Source of the DNA: Dyella sp. 2HG41-7
GTDB lineage: Bacteria > Pseudomonadota > Gammaproteobacteria > Xanthomonadales > Rhodanobacteraceae
Direction of reading: 5' to 3'
Assembly (NCBI RefSeq): GCF_021390675.1
Contig: NZ_JAJEJV010000004.1
Span: 868,001-932,000, forward strand
DNA length: 64,000 bases
Both the position numbers and the translations under genes were made by a program. Below, one piece after another: positions 8,508 to 17,703 of the stretch (its first letter is position 1; the number at the start of each line of letters is the position of its first letter). The notes below the pieces were generated by a model. It made no database searches. It saw only the letters and a program-made list of their open reading frames with translations, and was not told where the DNA came from.

Positions 8508-9656
8508 TTACCACTCGGCCACGCTGCCGTCGTTGTGGCGCCAGATGGGATTGCGCCAACGATGACCGACCGCCGCGCGTTCCGCCACATACGCTTCGTT
8601 TACTTCAACACCCAAACCCGGGCCGCCCGGCATCGAGACATAACCGTTTTCGTAGGCGAACACGCTGCGGTCGGTAATGTAGTCGAGCAGATCATTAGTG
8701 GCGTTGTAGTGAATGCCCAGGCTTTGTTCCTGGATAAATGCGTTGTGGCAAATCGCGTCGAGCTGCAAATTCGCCGCCAGCGCGATCGGGCCGAGCGGAC
8801 AGTGCAGCGCCAGCGCGACGTCGTAAGCCTCCGCCATCATCGCAATCTTGTGCGTTTCCGTAATGCCGCCAGCGTGCGAGGGATCGGGCTGGATGATGTC
8901 CACGCCGCCGGTGGTGAACACGCGCTTGAAGTCGTAGCGCGAATACAGACGCTCGCCCAAGGCGATCGGCGCGGGCGAGATGGTAGCGAGTTCGGGGATG
9001 CATTCCAGATGATCAGAAAGCACCGGCTCCTCGATAAACATCAGCTTGAACGGGGCGAGTTCGCGCATCAACACTTTCGCCATCGGCTTGTGCACGCGGC
9101 CGTGGAAGTCCAGGCCGAGGCCGATATCCGGGCCAACCGCATCGCGCACAGCTTGGACGTTTTCAAGCACGCGCTCCACTTTGGCATGCGTATCGACGAA
9201 ATGCATTTCTTCCGTCGCATTCATCTTGACCGCGGTAAAGCCGCGCGCGACTGCATCTTTCGCCGCTTGCGCCGTATCGGCCGGACGATCGCCGCCGATC
9301 CACGAATACACGCGAATGCGTTCGCGCACCGGGCCGCCCAGCAGCGCGTGCACGGGAACGCCGAGGTGTTTGCCCTTGATATCCCACAGCGCCTGGTCGA
9401 TGCCGGCGATCGCGCTCATCAGAATCGGGCCGCCGCGATAAAAGCCGCCGCGGTACATCACGTTCCAATGGTCTTCGATATGGCGTGGATCTTTGCCGAC
9501 CAGATAATCGGATAGCTCTTCGACCGCCGCTGCTACGGTGTGCGCGCGACCTTCCACGACCGGCTCGCCCCAGCCGCTGATGCCCGCATCGGTGTCGATG
9601 CGCACGAACAGCCAACGCGGCGGAACGAGGAAGGTGGTGAGACGGGTGATCTTCAT
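8508..9656 (-). CDS. dgoD: D-galactonate dehydratase
   Basis: A protein of 382 residues, the length of E. coli DgoD, in the enolase superfamily (mandelate racemase group). The metal ligands and catalytic residues fall at the E. coli positions: D183 and H185 in GLDFHGR, E209 in FIEEP, E235 in ALGERLYSR and H285 in HCPLGP. It dehydrates D-galactonate to 2-keto-3-deoxygalactonate in the cytosol. The start overlaps the stop of the aldolase gene as ATGA (9653-9656). With the kinase and aldolase upstream and the dehydrogenase and lactonase downstream, it fixes the pathway as galactose oxidation. Confidence 0.95.
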   Translation of the reverse strand: MKITRLTTFLVPPRWLFVRIDTDAGISGWGEPVVEGRAHTVAAAVEELSDYLVGKDPRHIEDHWNVMYRGGFYRGGPILMSAIAGIDQALWDIKGKHLGVPVHALLGGPVRERIRVYSWIGGDRPADTAQAAKDAVARGFTAVKMNATEEMHFVDTHAKVERVLENVQAVRDAVGPDIGLGLDFHGRVHKPMAKVLMRELAPFKLMFIEEPVLSDHLECIPELATISPAPIALGERLYSRYDFKRVFTTGGVDIIQPDPSHAGGITETHKIAMMAEAYDVALALHCPLGPIALAANLQLDAICHNAFIQEQSLGIHYNATNDLLDYITDRSVFAYENGYVSMPGGPGLGVEVNEAYVAERAAVGHRWRNPIWRHNDGSVAEW

Positions 9657-10288
9657 GCGTTGTTTCCTTGAGAACGGGTCTTCCAGGCGTGTGCGAAGTC
9701 ACGGGCGCGGCGTCCGACATCGGCGGCGTCGCGACCGGGTACATAAAGTGCGGAACCGAGGCCGAAACCATTGGCCCCTGCGGCGATATAGGGCGCCATC
9801 GTGTCGGGCGTAATGCCACCCACCGGCAGCAACGCCAAATCGCGCGGCAACACGGCTCGCCATGCTTTAAGCACGGGCGGCGTCAGCGATTCGGCGGGAA
9901 ATAATTTGATCGCATCGGCGCCGGCATGCAGCGCGGCGAACGCTTCCGTCGGCGTGGCGACGCCGGGGATGCAATACATGCCGGCGCGTTTGGCGGCGGC
10001 GATCACGGCGACATCGGCATGCGGCATCACGATAAGTCGACCGCCGGCTGCCGCGATCTGTGCGACATGTTCCACCTGCAAGACCGTGCCCGCGCCAATC
10101 AAGCAGCGTTGTCCAAACTCGTTCGACAACAAGCGAATGCTGTCGAGCGGTTCGGGCGAATTCATCGGCACTTCGATCACGCGAAACTCGGCGTCGACCA
10201 GCGCGTGCCCAATATCCAACGCCCCCTCGGGCTTCAGGCCGCGAAGAATGGCGACCAGGGGAAGGGTGTCGAGCCACGCGCGAATCAT
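9653..10288 (-). CDS. dgoA: 2-dehydro-3-deoxy-6-phosphogalactonate aldolase
   Basis: A protein of 211 residues of the KDPG/KDPGal aldolase family (TIM barrel). The Schiff-base lysine is K128 in DAIKLFPAE and the catalytic Glu is E39 in RVIEVPMNSP; the phosphate-binding glycines lie near PVGGI. It cleaves KDPGal to pyruvate and glyceraldehyde-3-phosphate. The NSP after the catalytic Glu and the pairing with DgoK support KDPGal rather than KDPG. The ATG at 10288 overlaps the kinase stop (ATGA). An upstream in-frame start exists but would overlap the kinase by about 70 nt and is unlikely. Confidence 0.93.
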   Translation of the reverse strand: MIRAWLDTLPLVAILRGLKPEGALDIGHALVDAEFRVIEVPMNSPEPLDSIRLLSNEFGQRCLIGAGTVLQVEHVAQIAAAGGRLIVMPHADVAVIAAAKRAGMYCIPGVATPTEAFAALHAGADAIKLFPAESLTPPVLKAWRAVLPRDLALLPVGGITPDTMAPYIAAGANGFGLGSALYVPGRDAADVGRRARDFAHAWKTRSQGNNA

Positions 10289-11241
10289 GGTGCTACTCCG
10301 GAATAGGTATGAGTGGTGGTTTGTGCAAGCAATCCCGCCGCGGAGGCCAGTTGCCACAATCCTTGCGCGGCGGCATCGTCGATAATGACGGGCGGTGCAT
10401 TACCAAATTGGACGGCCGCGGTGGCGTAGCGCTGGCACAACGACGAGTCGCCGATCAGGCACAACGATGCGGGATGCGCGCCATCGCGCAAACGGGCGAT
10501 GCGAAATTCTTCGCCAATCAAAAGGCCTGACAGAAAATCCGGCACCTCGGCGCCGGTCAGCTCGCCGGCCAGCATGCGGGCGCGCGTTGAAAACAGGCGG
10601 CTGATAGCGCCTTCGGCACCGCTTTCCTTGACGGCGTTGAGGCCGCGAACAAACGCATCCTCGTTGTGCGATAGCGCAGGATCGCTCGACGCGCCTGCGC
10701 CGAGAATCGAATGCTTCATCAGCAATGCATACATTTCGCCGGTCATCACTGTGTGGAACGCAGTGACGCGACTATCGATGACCGTGGCCCATTTGCTATG
10801 CGTCCCGGGCAACACGAACCGCGCGTTGGTGCGAAGGTTCGGCTGTTGCGCCAGTGCTCCGACGATCTGCGTCTCTTCGCCGCGCATGACATCGGCGGGC
10901 GCTGCTTGGCGCAGACCCGGCGCAATCCACAATGTATGACTGTGGCACGCGTCCACGCGCAGCATGCCGCTTGCGATGCTCGCTGCATCGGCGGGTACAT
11001 CGACATAAGGTATCTCGCGCCAACCTTGACGACTGCCGACCATGCCGGCCGCGACGACAGCGCACGCGGGCCAATCTCGCGTCATCGCCTGCAGGGCGGC
11101 ATCGAATCCGCCCTCGGGCAAATGACGCACGCCCCACGGCTGTTGTCGCGACGCGATCACTTTTCCATCGGCATCGAAAAGATAGGCGCGCAAGCTGCTC
11201 GTGCCCCAATCCAAGCCAATCAATCGTACATCCGTCGTCAT
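10285..11241 (-). CDS. dgoK: 2-dehydro-3-deoxygalactonokinase
   Basis: A protein of 318 residues of the DgoK family (ASKHA fold). The N-terminal phosphate-1 motif LIGLDWGTSSLRAYL is clear, MRGEETQIVGAL and LPGTHSKWA are hallmarks of this kinase, and MTGEMYALL and FLSGLLIGEE follow. It phosphorylates 2-keto-3-deoxygalactonate at O6 with ATP, feeding the aldolase encoded next. It overlaps both neighbours by four nucleotides (ATGA at 11238-11241 and 10285-10288), so regulator, kinase and aldolase are translated as a coupled unit. Confidence 0.94.
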   Translation of the reverse strand: MTTDVRLIGLDWGTSSLRAYLFDADGKVIASRQQPWGVRHLPEGGFDAALQAMTRDWPACAVVAAGMVGSRQGWREIPYVDVPADAASIASGMLRVDACHSHTLWIAPGLRQAAPADVMRGEETQIVGALAQQPNLRTNARFVLPGTHSKWATVIDSRVTAFHTVMTGEMYALLMKHSILGAGASSDPALSHNEDAFVRGLNAVKESGAEGAISRLFSTRARMLAGELTGAEVPDFLSGLLIGEEFRIARLRDGAHPASLCLIGDSSLCQRYATAAVQFGNAPPVIIDDAAAQGLWQLASAAGLLAQTTTHTYSGVAP

Positions 11242-11951
11242 GCCGATTTCCTGGTGCGGCGTTTGCCGGTCATGTTGGCGCGCGAATCCAGAATCATCTG
11301 TTGCATCGCGCGCCGCGCCACTTCCGGCTGACGCCGACGTATCGCTTCGAATACCTGGCGATGATAGGGCAGGGAATATTTGAAATCGCCACTCTTTTGT
11401 GCGGACTGCACAAAAAACGATCCCAGTGCGGTTTCCACGACGGAAAACAAAGAGATCATCAGTTCGTTATTCGTCGCGAGCAGCACCGATTCGTGGAATT
11501 GCAGGTCGGCCGCCGCCCATTCGTCGCTGTTGCGCGCCGCTTCCATCGCACGATAGGCCGCTTCGATATCCTTGACTTGTGCAGCTTCACCGCGGCGCGC
11601 GGCAAACGCGGCAGCGGCGGGTTCGAAGATTTCGCGCATCTCAATAAGTTTGTGCACGAAATCCGCCGGCGGCATGGATGCGCAGCGCCACGCAAGAACG
11701 TCGGCATCGAGCTGATGCCAATAGCGTTCTTCGCGCACGCGCGTGCCGACTTTCGGTCGCGCCTCGACCAAGCCTTTGGCGGAAAGCACGCGCATCGCTT
11801 CGCGCAGCGCCGTGCGGCTCACGTCCATTTGTTCGGCGAGCACTTCTTCGCGCGGCAACGCGTCGCCCGGGCGCAGCGCCCCGCTCACGATACGCACGCC
11901 CAGTTCCTGGGTGACGTGGCCGTGCAGATTACGGGCGCTTGCGACTCTCAT
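11238..11951 (-). CDS. FadR-subfamily GntR transcriptional regulator, first gene of the dgo operon
   Basis: A protein of 237 residues. An N-terminal winged helix (about 8-75) has the recognition region MDVSRTALREAMRVLSAKG, followed by a VEARPKVGTRV wing. The C-terminal FCD ligand-binding domain includes ADLQFHE and PYHRQVF histidines, likely metal or effector ligands. It is first in the operon, overlaps dgoK by 4 nt, and faces galM across 326 bp, so it most likely represses both directions in response to a galactonate-pathway intermediate, like DgoR. It is very similar along its whole length to the regulator at 19340-20134. Effector and operator are not shown by the sequence. Confidence 0.88.
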   Translation of the reverse strand: MRVASARNLHGHVTQELGVRIVSGALRPGDALPREEVLAEQMDVSRTALREAMRVLSAKGLVEARPKVGTRVREERYWHQLDADVLAWRCASMPPADFVHKLIEMREIFEPAAAAFAARRGEAAQVKDIEAAYRAMEAARNSDEWAAADLQFHESVLLATNNELMISLFSVVETALGSFFVQSAQKSGDFKYSLPYHRQVFEAIRRRQPEVARRAMQQMILDSRANMTGKRRTRKSA

Positions 11952-12200
11952 GGGCTCTCGTCTTGAGTGGTGGAATAAAAGAAATCGTGTTGCATTGCGA
12001 AAGGTCTTGCGTGGTCGGCTGGCTTAGTCATGACACTTCGGTGTGCTACTCGTCGATGCTCGGCTTGTCATGTCGTTCGCTTATAACGCCGTTTTTTTCA
12101 AGTCACTACAGGATGCTTTCACGTATGCGATACACGATCCCCATGTCTTTGCGTCATTCGTTAAAAACGTATGCTGCAGTGCGTAAAGCTCGTCCTGCCC

Positions 12201-12220
12201 TGTACGTATATAATCATACA
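12201..12220. promoter_or_regulatory. Candidate galM promoter -10 inside an imperfect palindrome (likely GntR operator)
   Basis: In the 326-bp divergent gap (11952-12277) the interval 12201-12220 begins TGTA and ends TACA, and 7 of 10 half-site positions are symmetrical (inner core GTAT at 12206-12209, ATAC at 12216-12219). A perfect TATAAT is embedded at 12209-12214, 64 bp before galM; I see no good -35. A repressor bound here would cover the -10. A weaker leftward -10 (TATAAG on the - strand) is at 12081-12086. The rest of the gap holds nothing else I recognise. Confidence 0.45.
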
Positions 12221-12277
12221 ATATGCGCAGAAGCGACAGGGCCTATGACTGTGCCATTTCGTAAGGGGATTTACCGA

Positions 12278-13426
12278 ATGAAACCAGCTGCCGTGATCGG
12301 TTGCATCGCCATGACGGCCACCCTGCTGCCGTGCGTGGCGATGGCGGGCGAAGCGACGCAAACGTCGTTCGGACACACGACGGATGGGCAGGACGTCCAG
12401 ATCGTGACGTTGACCAATAGCCACGGCATGCGCGCACGTGTCATGAGTTACGGCGCGTCGTTGCAGTCCTTATTAGTGCCGGATCGCAACGGCAAACTGG
12501 CGGATGTCGTAATCGGCTACGACAGCTTGCAGGGCTATCTCGATCGTCGCCAATACTTCGGCGCCACGGTGGGGCGTTACGCCAACCGCATTGCGCACGG
12601 CAAATTCACGCTGGACGGAAAAACTTACAGCCTCACTCTGAACGACGGCGCCAATTCGCTGCACGGCGGCATCAAGGGTTTCGATCAGCAGGTTTGGAAG
12701 GTGCTGGACGTCAAATCCGGCCCCACGCCCAGCGTGACGATGGAATACGTAAGTCCCGACGGCGACCAGGGTTATCCGGGCGCGGTTACGGTCAAAGCCA
12801 CGTATGCGCTGAGCGATGAAAACCAGCTAAAAATTAGCTACCAGGCGACGACCGACAAGCCCACGCTCGTCAATCTTTCCAATCACACCTATTGGAATCT
12901 GGGTGGTGAAGGCTCCGGCTCGGTGATGGACCAGGAAATGACGATTCCTGGTAATAGCATTACGCCCGTCAGCGATGCGGCGGCCATTCCCACGGGCGAC
13001 ATCACGCAAGTCGCGAACACCCCCTACGATTTTCGCGTCGCTAAACCGATCGGTCGTGATATCCGCGACGGCGCTTCGCAACAATTGCTGTTCGGTCACG
13101 GCTACGACATGAACTGGGTGATCAGCCGCAAAGAAGTCGAGTCGCGTGTGGTCGCGCGTGTGGAAGATCCGCGTTCCGGCCGTGTAATGACGGTGTGGTC
13201 GACGAAGCCAGGACTGCAGTTCTATTCGGGCAATTTTCTGGACGGCACCACGGTCGGCAAGGATCACCACATCTATCGGCAAGGCGATGCGTTCGTGCTG
13301 GAACCGCAATTGTTTCCGGACACGCCCAACCATCCCGACTTTGGATCGGCGCGATTGGCGCCGGGTGAAACCTATAAAAACGTCATCGTTTACCGGTTCG
13401 GTATCGATAACGCTGCAAAGAAATAA
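12278..13426 (+). CDS. galM: Aldose 1-epimerase (mutarotase), exported
   Basis: A protein of 382 residues. A signal peptide (MKPAAVIGCIAMTATLLPCV, cleavage near AMAG) precedes a galactose-mutarotase fold. Conserved residues include SLHGG (H129), the catalytic acid H203 in NLSNHTYWNL, and the catalytic base E342 in VLEPQLFPDTPNHP. It interconverts alpha and beta anomers, here probably of galactose in the periplasm, supplying the anomer used by the porter or dehydrogenase. Start: ATG 12278 has AAGGGG about 9 nt upstream and begins a proper signal peptide; an ATG 11 codons earlier would spoil it. It begins the rightward arm of the sugar locus, 45 bp before the GH5-like gene. Confidence 0.9.
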   Translation: MKPAAVIGCIAMTATLLPCVAMAGEATQTSFGHTTDGQDVQIVTLTNSHGMRARVMSYGASLQSLLVPDRNGKLADVVIGYDSLQGYLDRRQYFGATVGRYANRIAHGKFTLDGKTYSLTLNDGANSLHGGIKGFDQQVWKVLDVKSGPTPSVTMEYVSPDGDQGYPGAVTVKATYALSDENQLKISYQATTDKPTLVNLSNHTYWNLGGEGSGSVMDQEMTIPGNSITPVSDAAAIPTGDITQVANTPYDFRVAKPIGRDIRDGASQQLLFGHGYDMNWVISRKEVESRVVARVEDPRSGRVMTVWSTKPGLQFYSGNFLDGTTVGKDHHIYRQGDAFVLEPQLFPDTPNHPDFGSARLAPGETYKNVIVYRFGIDNAAKK

Positions 13427-13471
13427 ATCTGCTCGCTTAGGGCAAACAGAATCAGAAGGTGATTGGGAATC

Positions 13472-14656
13472 ATGATGCGACTGCGATGGGCTGGATGTTT
13501 GGCGATGGCGTTGGCGCTTGGGATGTCGACGGCGTACGCCGGCGATGCGCAGCCGTGGAGTGCAGCCAAAGCGAACGCGTGGTACGCCAAGCAAGCGTGG
13601 CCGGTCGGCAGTAATTACGTACCTTCCGACGCAATCAATCAGTTCGACATGTGGCAGGCTGCTTCGTTCGATCCGGCGCGCATCGATCAAGAGCTGGGTT
13701 GGGCGCAAGGTCTTGGCATGACCACCATGCGCGTGTTTTTGCACAACATGTTATGGGATCAGGATCGCGATGGTTTCAAGAGACGCATCGATACGTTTCT
13801 GACGATCGCCGCCAAGCATCACATCAAGCCGATCCTGGTGCTGTTCGATTCGTGCTGGGATCCCAATCCCGTGCTCGGTCCGCAACATCCGCCTATTCCA
13901 GGCGTGCACAACTCCGGATGGGTGCAGGCGCCAGGTACCAAAATTCTCGACGACCCGTCGAAATATCCGCAGCTCGAAGCCTACGTGAAGGATATTGTCG
14001 GCAGCTTCGCACACGACAATCGCGTGCTTGCTTGGGACGTCTGGAACGAGCCCGATAACGATGGCGGCGGAAACTACGCCGCTGGCGAACCCAAAGATAA
14101 ATTTCAGCGCGTTGCGCAGTTGCTGCCGCAAGTGTTCGCATGGGCGCGCAGCGAAAATCCGGCGCAGCCACTGACGAGCGGCGTCTGGCACGATCCTGAT
14201 TGGTCGAAGCTGAAAAACCTCAATGCCGTTGAGCGCACGCAGCTGACCGAGTCGGACATCATCACCTTCCACAACTACGATTTTCCGGAAGCGTTTCTGC
14301 GTCGTGTGCAGCAACTTCGCGGTTATGGTCGTCCGTTGATTTGCACGGAATACATGGCGCGTAGTGCGGGTTCGACGGTCGATAGCGTGCTCCCGCTGGG
14401 CAAGAAGCTCGACGTCGGCATGGTCAACTGGGGTTTCGTCTCCGGTAAAACGCAGACGATTTTTCCGTGGGACTCGTGGCAGCACCCTTACACGTTGCAG
14501 CCGCCGGTGATTTGGTTCCACGATTTGCTACAACAAGACGGTACGCCGTATCGCGAGCGTGAAGCCGCTATTTTCCGTGCGTTGAGCGCGGCGCCGAAAG
14601 GCATGGTGCCCGCCGAAGCCGCGATGTTGCCGGTTGCCGAAGGCGCTGCGAAGTGA
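13472..14656 (+). CDS. Exported GH5-like (clan GH-A) glycoside hydrolase
   Basis: A protein of 394 residues. Signal peptide MMRLRWAGCLAMALALGMS with cleavage after AYA. The TIM-barrel hydrolase has the probable acid/base E193 in DVWNEPD and nucleophile E293 in ICTEYMA, the clan GH-A arrangement, and also MRVFLHNMLWDQD near strand 2. GenBank-type names for relatives are usually cellulase family glycosylhydrolase or xylanase, but context (galactose pathway, GH93-like genes, TonB receptor) suggests a galactan- or arabinogalactan-type substrate. It follows galM by 45 bp, so the two are probably cotranscribed. Start at ATG 13472 or 13475, with AGAAGG upstream; no helpful family length is known to me. 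Confidence 0.78.
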   Translation: MMRLRWAGCLAMALALGMSTAYAGDAQPWSAAKANAWYAKQAWPVGSNYVPSDAINQFDMWQAASFDPARIDQELGWAQGLGMTTMRVFLHNMLWDQDRDGFKRRIDTFLTIAAKHHIKPILVLFDSCWDPNPVLGPQHPPIPGVHNSGWVQAPGTKILDDPSKYPQLEAYVKDIVGSFAHDNRVLAWDVWNEPDNDGGGNYAAGEPKDKFQRVAQLLPQVFAWARSENPAQPLTSGVWHDPDWSKLKNLNAVERTQLTESDIITFHNYDFPEAFLRRVQQLRGYGRPLICTEYMARSAGSTVDSVLPLGKKLDVGMVNWGFVSGKTQTIFPWDSWQHPYTLQPPVIWFHDLLQQDGTPYREREAAIFRALSAAPKGMVPAEAAMLPVAEGAAK

Positions 14657-14682
14657 GCGCCGTGTTCTGACATTTGCTGCGT

Positions 14683-14704
14683 AAAAAGGCCGCAGGGTGC
14701 GGCC
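14683..14704 (-). other. Hairpin with a T-run only on the - strand
   Basis: GGCCGCA (14688-14694) and TGCGGCC (14698-14704) form a perfect 7-bp stem with a 3-nt loop. It is preceded by five A (14683-14687), so a T-run follows it only on the - strand. On the + strand, where galM and the GH5-like gene end, there is no T-run. As written it would stop antisense transcription entering from the TonB receptor gene, and it may still mark the 3' end of the + transcript. Confidence 0.5.
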
Positions 14705-14738
14705 CGTTGCTGCGACTGGACGCCGCTGATCATATAGT

Positions 14739-14750
14739 AGTATTAATAGT
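14739..14750. promoter_or_regulatory. Candidate AT-rich operator/promoter site before the TonB receptor
   Basis: AGTATTAATAGT is palindromic at 10 of 12 positions (central TATTAATA is perfect), 85 bp before the receptor start. The surrounding ATATAGTAGTATTAATAGTG is the only AT-rich patch in the 178-bp gap, and TATAGT at 14733-14738 could be a -10. No convincing -35 is seen. It resembles, loosely, the AT-rich palindrome before galM. Confidence 0.3.
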
Positions 14751-14834
14751 GAAACTGGCTTAAAAACACACATCCAACACCACCCGGACAGCCATCACGC
14801 AGAGGGGGCCGTCCAAGCCGGAAGGGGAGAGAAC

Positions 14835-17657
14835 ATGAAGCGCAACACCTGTATCACTTGCACCATGACCCTGCTTGCCGTCGCCATCGCCTCGTCGCTG
14901 GCTACCGCTCGCGCGGATACGACGACGGCGCAGCCGTCGAGCGTCAATCAACCGGCCGCCAGCACCAGCGCTGCGCAAACCGGCGACGCGCAGTCCACGG
15001 ACAACACCGGCAAGAACGCCAAGGATCAAAAGAAAAAGGCGACGCAACAAGAAGCGTCCACGCTTTCCACCGTGGTCGTGACGCCGCTGCGTTCCAGCTT
15101 GGGTTCCGCCGCGGAAATCAAACAGGATTCGGACAACATCGTCGATTCGATCGTGTCGGAAGACATCGGCAAGTTGCCCGACAACAGCGTGGCCGATGCG
15201 TTGCAGCGCATTACCGGCGTGCAGGTCGCACAAGGTTTCCAGGGCGAGACCAACAGTGTGGTCGTGCGCGGTTTGCCTAACGTCGTCACGACGTTGAACG
15301 GTCGCGAGATCGTGAGCGGCGTCGGTCGCCAGTATGCGTTTCAGAATCTTCCCGCCACGGCGGTGAAATCCGTCGAGGTGTACAAGACCAGCGATGCGAG
15401 TTTGCCTGCCGGCGGTATCGCGGGTTTGGTGAATATGCAGTTGTATCGCCCGTTCGATTTCAAAGGACTGGAAGTGGCCGGCACAGTCACCGGCATCAAT
15501 AGCGCCGATGCGGCCCGCACCGATGGCACCGGCAGCTTCTTGATCAGCGACCGTTGGAAGACGGATGCCGGCGACTTCGGCGCACTCGTCAACGCCAGCA
15601 TGATCACGCAGCACTACGATTACAAAGCCGTGTGGGGCGACTTTCCGCGTTTGCTGACCGACGGCAGCGGCAATCCGTTGCGCAGCCCGTCGGGCACGCT
15701 GGTGGAAGTGCCGAACGGTTTCGGCGCCGACTACAACCTGGGTTATCGCCGTCGTCCTGAATTGAACTACGCGCTGCAGTGGGCGCCGAACGATCACACC
15801 GAAGTCTACGCCGAAGGTCTGTACGACTGGGATAAAGACAGCTACAGCCAGCCGTTCTTCTTCTCCTTCCCCACTGGCGTGGTGTCGCCGAGCAAGTACA
15901 CCGTCGGCAATCATTGCTACGCGGATCAATTGCCCGGTCAGTATTTCGGTCAAACCATTTGCGATGCAACCAGCGCAACCTGGAGCGGCAACAGCTATGC
16001 GGCGACAAGCACGCAGGCGCATGCGCAGCACGGTCACGATATTCAGAACGCGATCGGCGCGAAGTGGCACAACGAATCGTTGTCGCTGTCGACCGAACTG
16101 TCTTCGACGCTTAGCTCGTTTATGGACAACACGTTCATCGTCGATACGTTCTTGAAGGGCCCGATCACCACGGTGTGGAACGGCACGTCGGGCAATCAGC
16201 AGAACTGGTCGTTGCTCGGTAGTCCGCAAAACAACGCTGCCAACTACTACTTGAATGGCTTGTTCCAGAACTGGTCGGTGCAGCGCGGTAAGGAACTGAG
16301 CTGGCGCGCCGACGGTGTGTGGACGCTCGATTCGGATTTCTTCCAGAACCTGCAGTTCGGCGTACGCGCGGATGATCATCGCGCCAGTTACGACGGCAGC
16401 GTGACGATTTCGATTCCGCCGCCGGGCGGCACTGGTGCGATTGCGCTCGCGCCCAATCCCGCCAACCAGGTGCTGGCGCGCTTCCCTGCCAGTTATTTCT
16501 GCGCGATGCCGAGTTCGTCGGCGTTGCCGGGCGGCTGGCTGACCGGTTGCTACAACTATTTGAACGGCAACGCGGACGCGATTCGCGCCTTGTACGGCAC
16601 CAACGAAGGTTTGCAGCCGGTCAATCCGGGCCGTTTCTACAGCATCGACGAAAAGAATTTCGCCGGTTACTTGCAGACGGCGTATAACACCACGCTGTTT
16701 GGCATGCCGTTGGACGGTCTGATCGGCGTGCGCATCGAAGACATCAACCGCAATCTGCACGCCTACTCGTACGACAGCGCGACTAATGTGTACACGCCAC
16801 TCGCGTTGTCCACCAGCGCGCCGGTTTACCTGCCGAATGTCAGCGCTGTGCTACACATCAACGACGCGTTGCAGGCGCGTTTCGTAGCGGCCAAAACGGT
16901 GACGTATCCGAACTTCGGCGATCTCAATCCGTCGATCTCGCTCAACCCCGGCACCATCAACCGTGCGGGCGAGGGCAACAGCGGCAACGCGTATCTCACG
17001 CCGGTGCGCTCCAACAACTACGACTTGTCGTTGGAGTGGTACTTCGCGCCGGGTAGCTACGCGAGTGCGGGCGCGTTCTACCGCAGCATCAACGGCTACG
17101 TACAGACGTATGTCACCGACGAAACGATCGGCGGTCTGCCGTACCAGATCAGCAGTCCGGAAAGCGCGGGCAGCGGCTTCCTGGATGGCGTGGAATTGGC
17201 GTATCAGCAGTTCTTCGACTTCCTGCCGGGCGCCTGGAATGGTCTGGGTATGCAGGTGAACTACACCTACATCAACGGTTCCACCAAGTCGCCGCAGTAT
17301 CTGGGCGGGCCGATGACCACCACGCCGCTGCAGAACGTGTCCAAGAACAACGGCAACGTCGTGCTGATGTATGAAAAGTACAACTGGTCGTTCCGTTTGG
17401 CCTACGACTACCGCAGTCGCTTTATCGACGGCTTCAACGCGCAGAACGTGGCCGGCGTAAACGACGAAATCGCGCCTGCTAACCAGGTGGATCTGTCGGT
17501 GGCTTACAACCTCAACGATCACAGCGCCATCGTGCTCGGCATGACCAATCTGCTCGGTGCGAACCTGCATCAGTACTGGGGTGACGGTACGTCGCGTCCG
17601 CGCGACATCCGTTACCAGGATCGCACGGTGAGCTTGGGCTTCCGCTTCAAGCTTTGA
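14835..17657 (+). CDS. TonB-dependent outer-membrane receptor, Xanthomonas/Caulobacter carbohydrate type
   Basis: A protein of 940 residues. Signal peptide ending near ATARA, then a Gln/Ala/Lys-rich linker and a TonB-box-like STVVVTPLR at about 77-85. The plug domain has EDIGKLPDNSVADALQRITG, VVVRGLPNVVTTLNGREI and YKTSDASLPAGGIAGLVN, the wording of the TonB-Xanth-Caul receptor family. The rest is a 22-strand barrel ending in VSLGFRFKL, a normal outer-membrane C-terminal signal. These receptors import plant-derived oligosaccharides in Xanthomonadales. It lies between GH5-like and GH93-like secreted enzymes, so it probably takes up galactose/arabinose oligosaccharides. It has its own upstream gap of 178 bp and a strong terminator after it. 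Confidence 0.92.
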   Translation: MKRNTCITCTMTLLAVAIASSLATARADTTTAQPSSVNQPAASTSAAQTGDAQSTDNTGKNAKDQKKKATQQEASTLSTVVVTPLRSSLGSAAEIKQDSDNIVDSIVSEDIGKLPDNSVADALQRITGVQVAQGFQGETNSVVVRGLPNVVTTLNGREIVSGVGRQYAFQNLPATAVKSVEVYKTSDASLPAGGIAGLVNMQLYRPFDFKGLEVAGTVTGINSADAARTDGTGSFLISDRWKTDAGDFGALVNASMITQHYDYKAVWGDFPRLLTDGSGNPLRSPSGTLVEVPNGFGADYNLGYRRRPELNYALQWAPNDHTEVYAEGLYDWDKDSYSQPFFFSFPTGVVSPSKYTVGNHCYADQLPGQYFGQTICDATSATWSGNSYAATSTQAHAQHGHDIQNAIGAKWHNESLSLSTELSSTLSSFMDNTFIVDTFLKGPITTVWNGTSGNQQNWSLLGSPQNNAANYYLNGLFQNWSVQRGKELSWRADGVWTLDSDFFQNLQFGVRADDHRASYDGSVTISIPPPGGTGAIALAPNPANQVLARFPASYFCAMPSSSALPGGWLTGCYNYLNGNADAIRALYGTNEGLQPVNPGRFYSIDEKNFAGYLQTAYNTTLFGMPLDGLIGVRIEDINRNLHAYSYDSATNVYTPLALSTSAPVYLPNVSAVLHINDALQARFVAAKTVTYPNFGDLNPSISLNPGTINRAGEGNSGNAYLTPVRSNNYDLSLEWYFAPGSYASAGAFYRSINGYVQTYVTDETIGGLPYQISSPESAGSGFLDGVELAYQQFFDFLPGAWNGLGMQVNYTYINGSTKSPQYLGGPMTTTPLQNVSKNNGNVVLMYEKYNWSFRLAYDYRSRFIDGFNAQNVAGVNDEIAPANQVDLSVAYNLNDHSAIVLGMTNLLGANLHQYWGDGTSRPRDIRYQDRTVSLGFRFKL

Positions 17658-17667
17658 TTCCCCCTCG

Positions 17668-17698
17668 GGAGCGCCACCCCTTGGCGCTCCTCTTTTTA
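17668..17698 (+). terminator. Rho-independent terminator after the TonB receptor
   Basis: GGAGCGCCA (17668-17676) pairs with TGGCGCTCC (17682-17690) around a 5-nt loop and is followed by TCTTTTTATT. It starts 11 bp after the receptor stop codon. Confidence 0.93.
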
Positions 17699-17703
17699 TT
17701 CCC

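Noticed and set aside
14760-16760. Long - strand open frame antisense to the first TonB receptor gene
   Set aside because: No recognisable motif, compositional bias of a shadow frame; the receptor on the + strand is complete with plug and barrel end.
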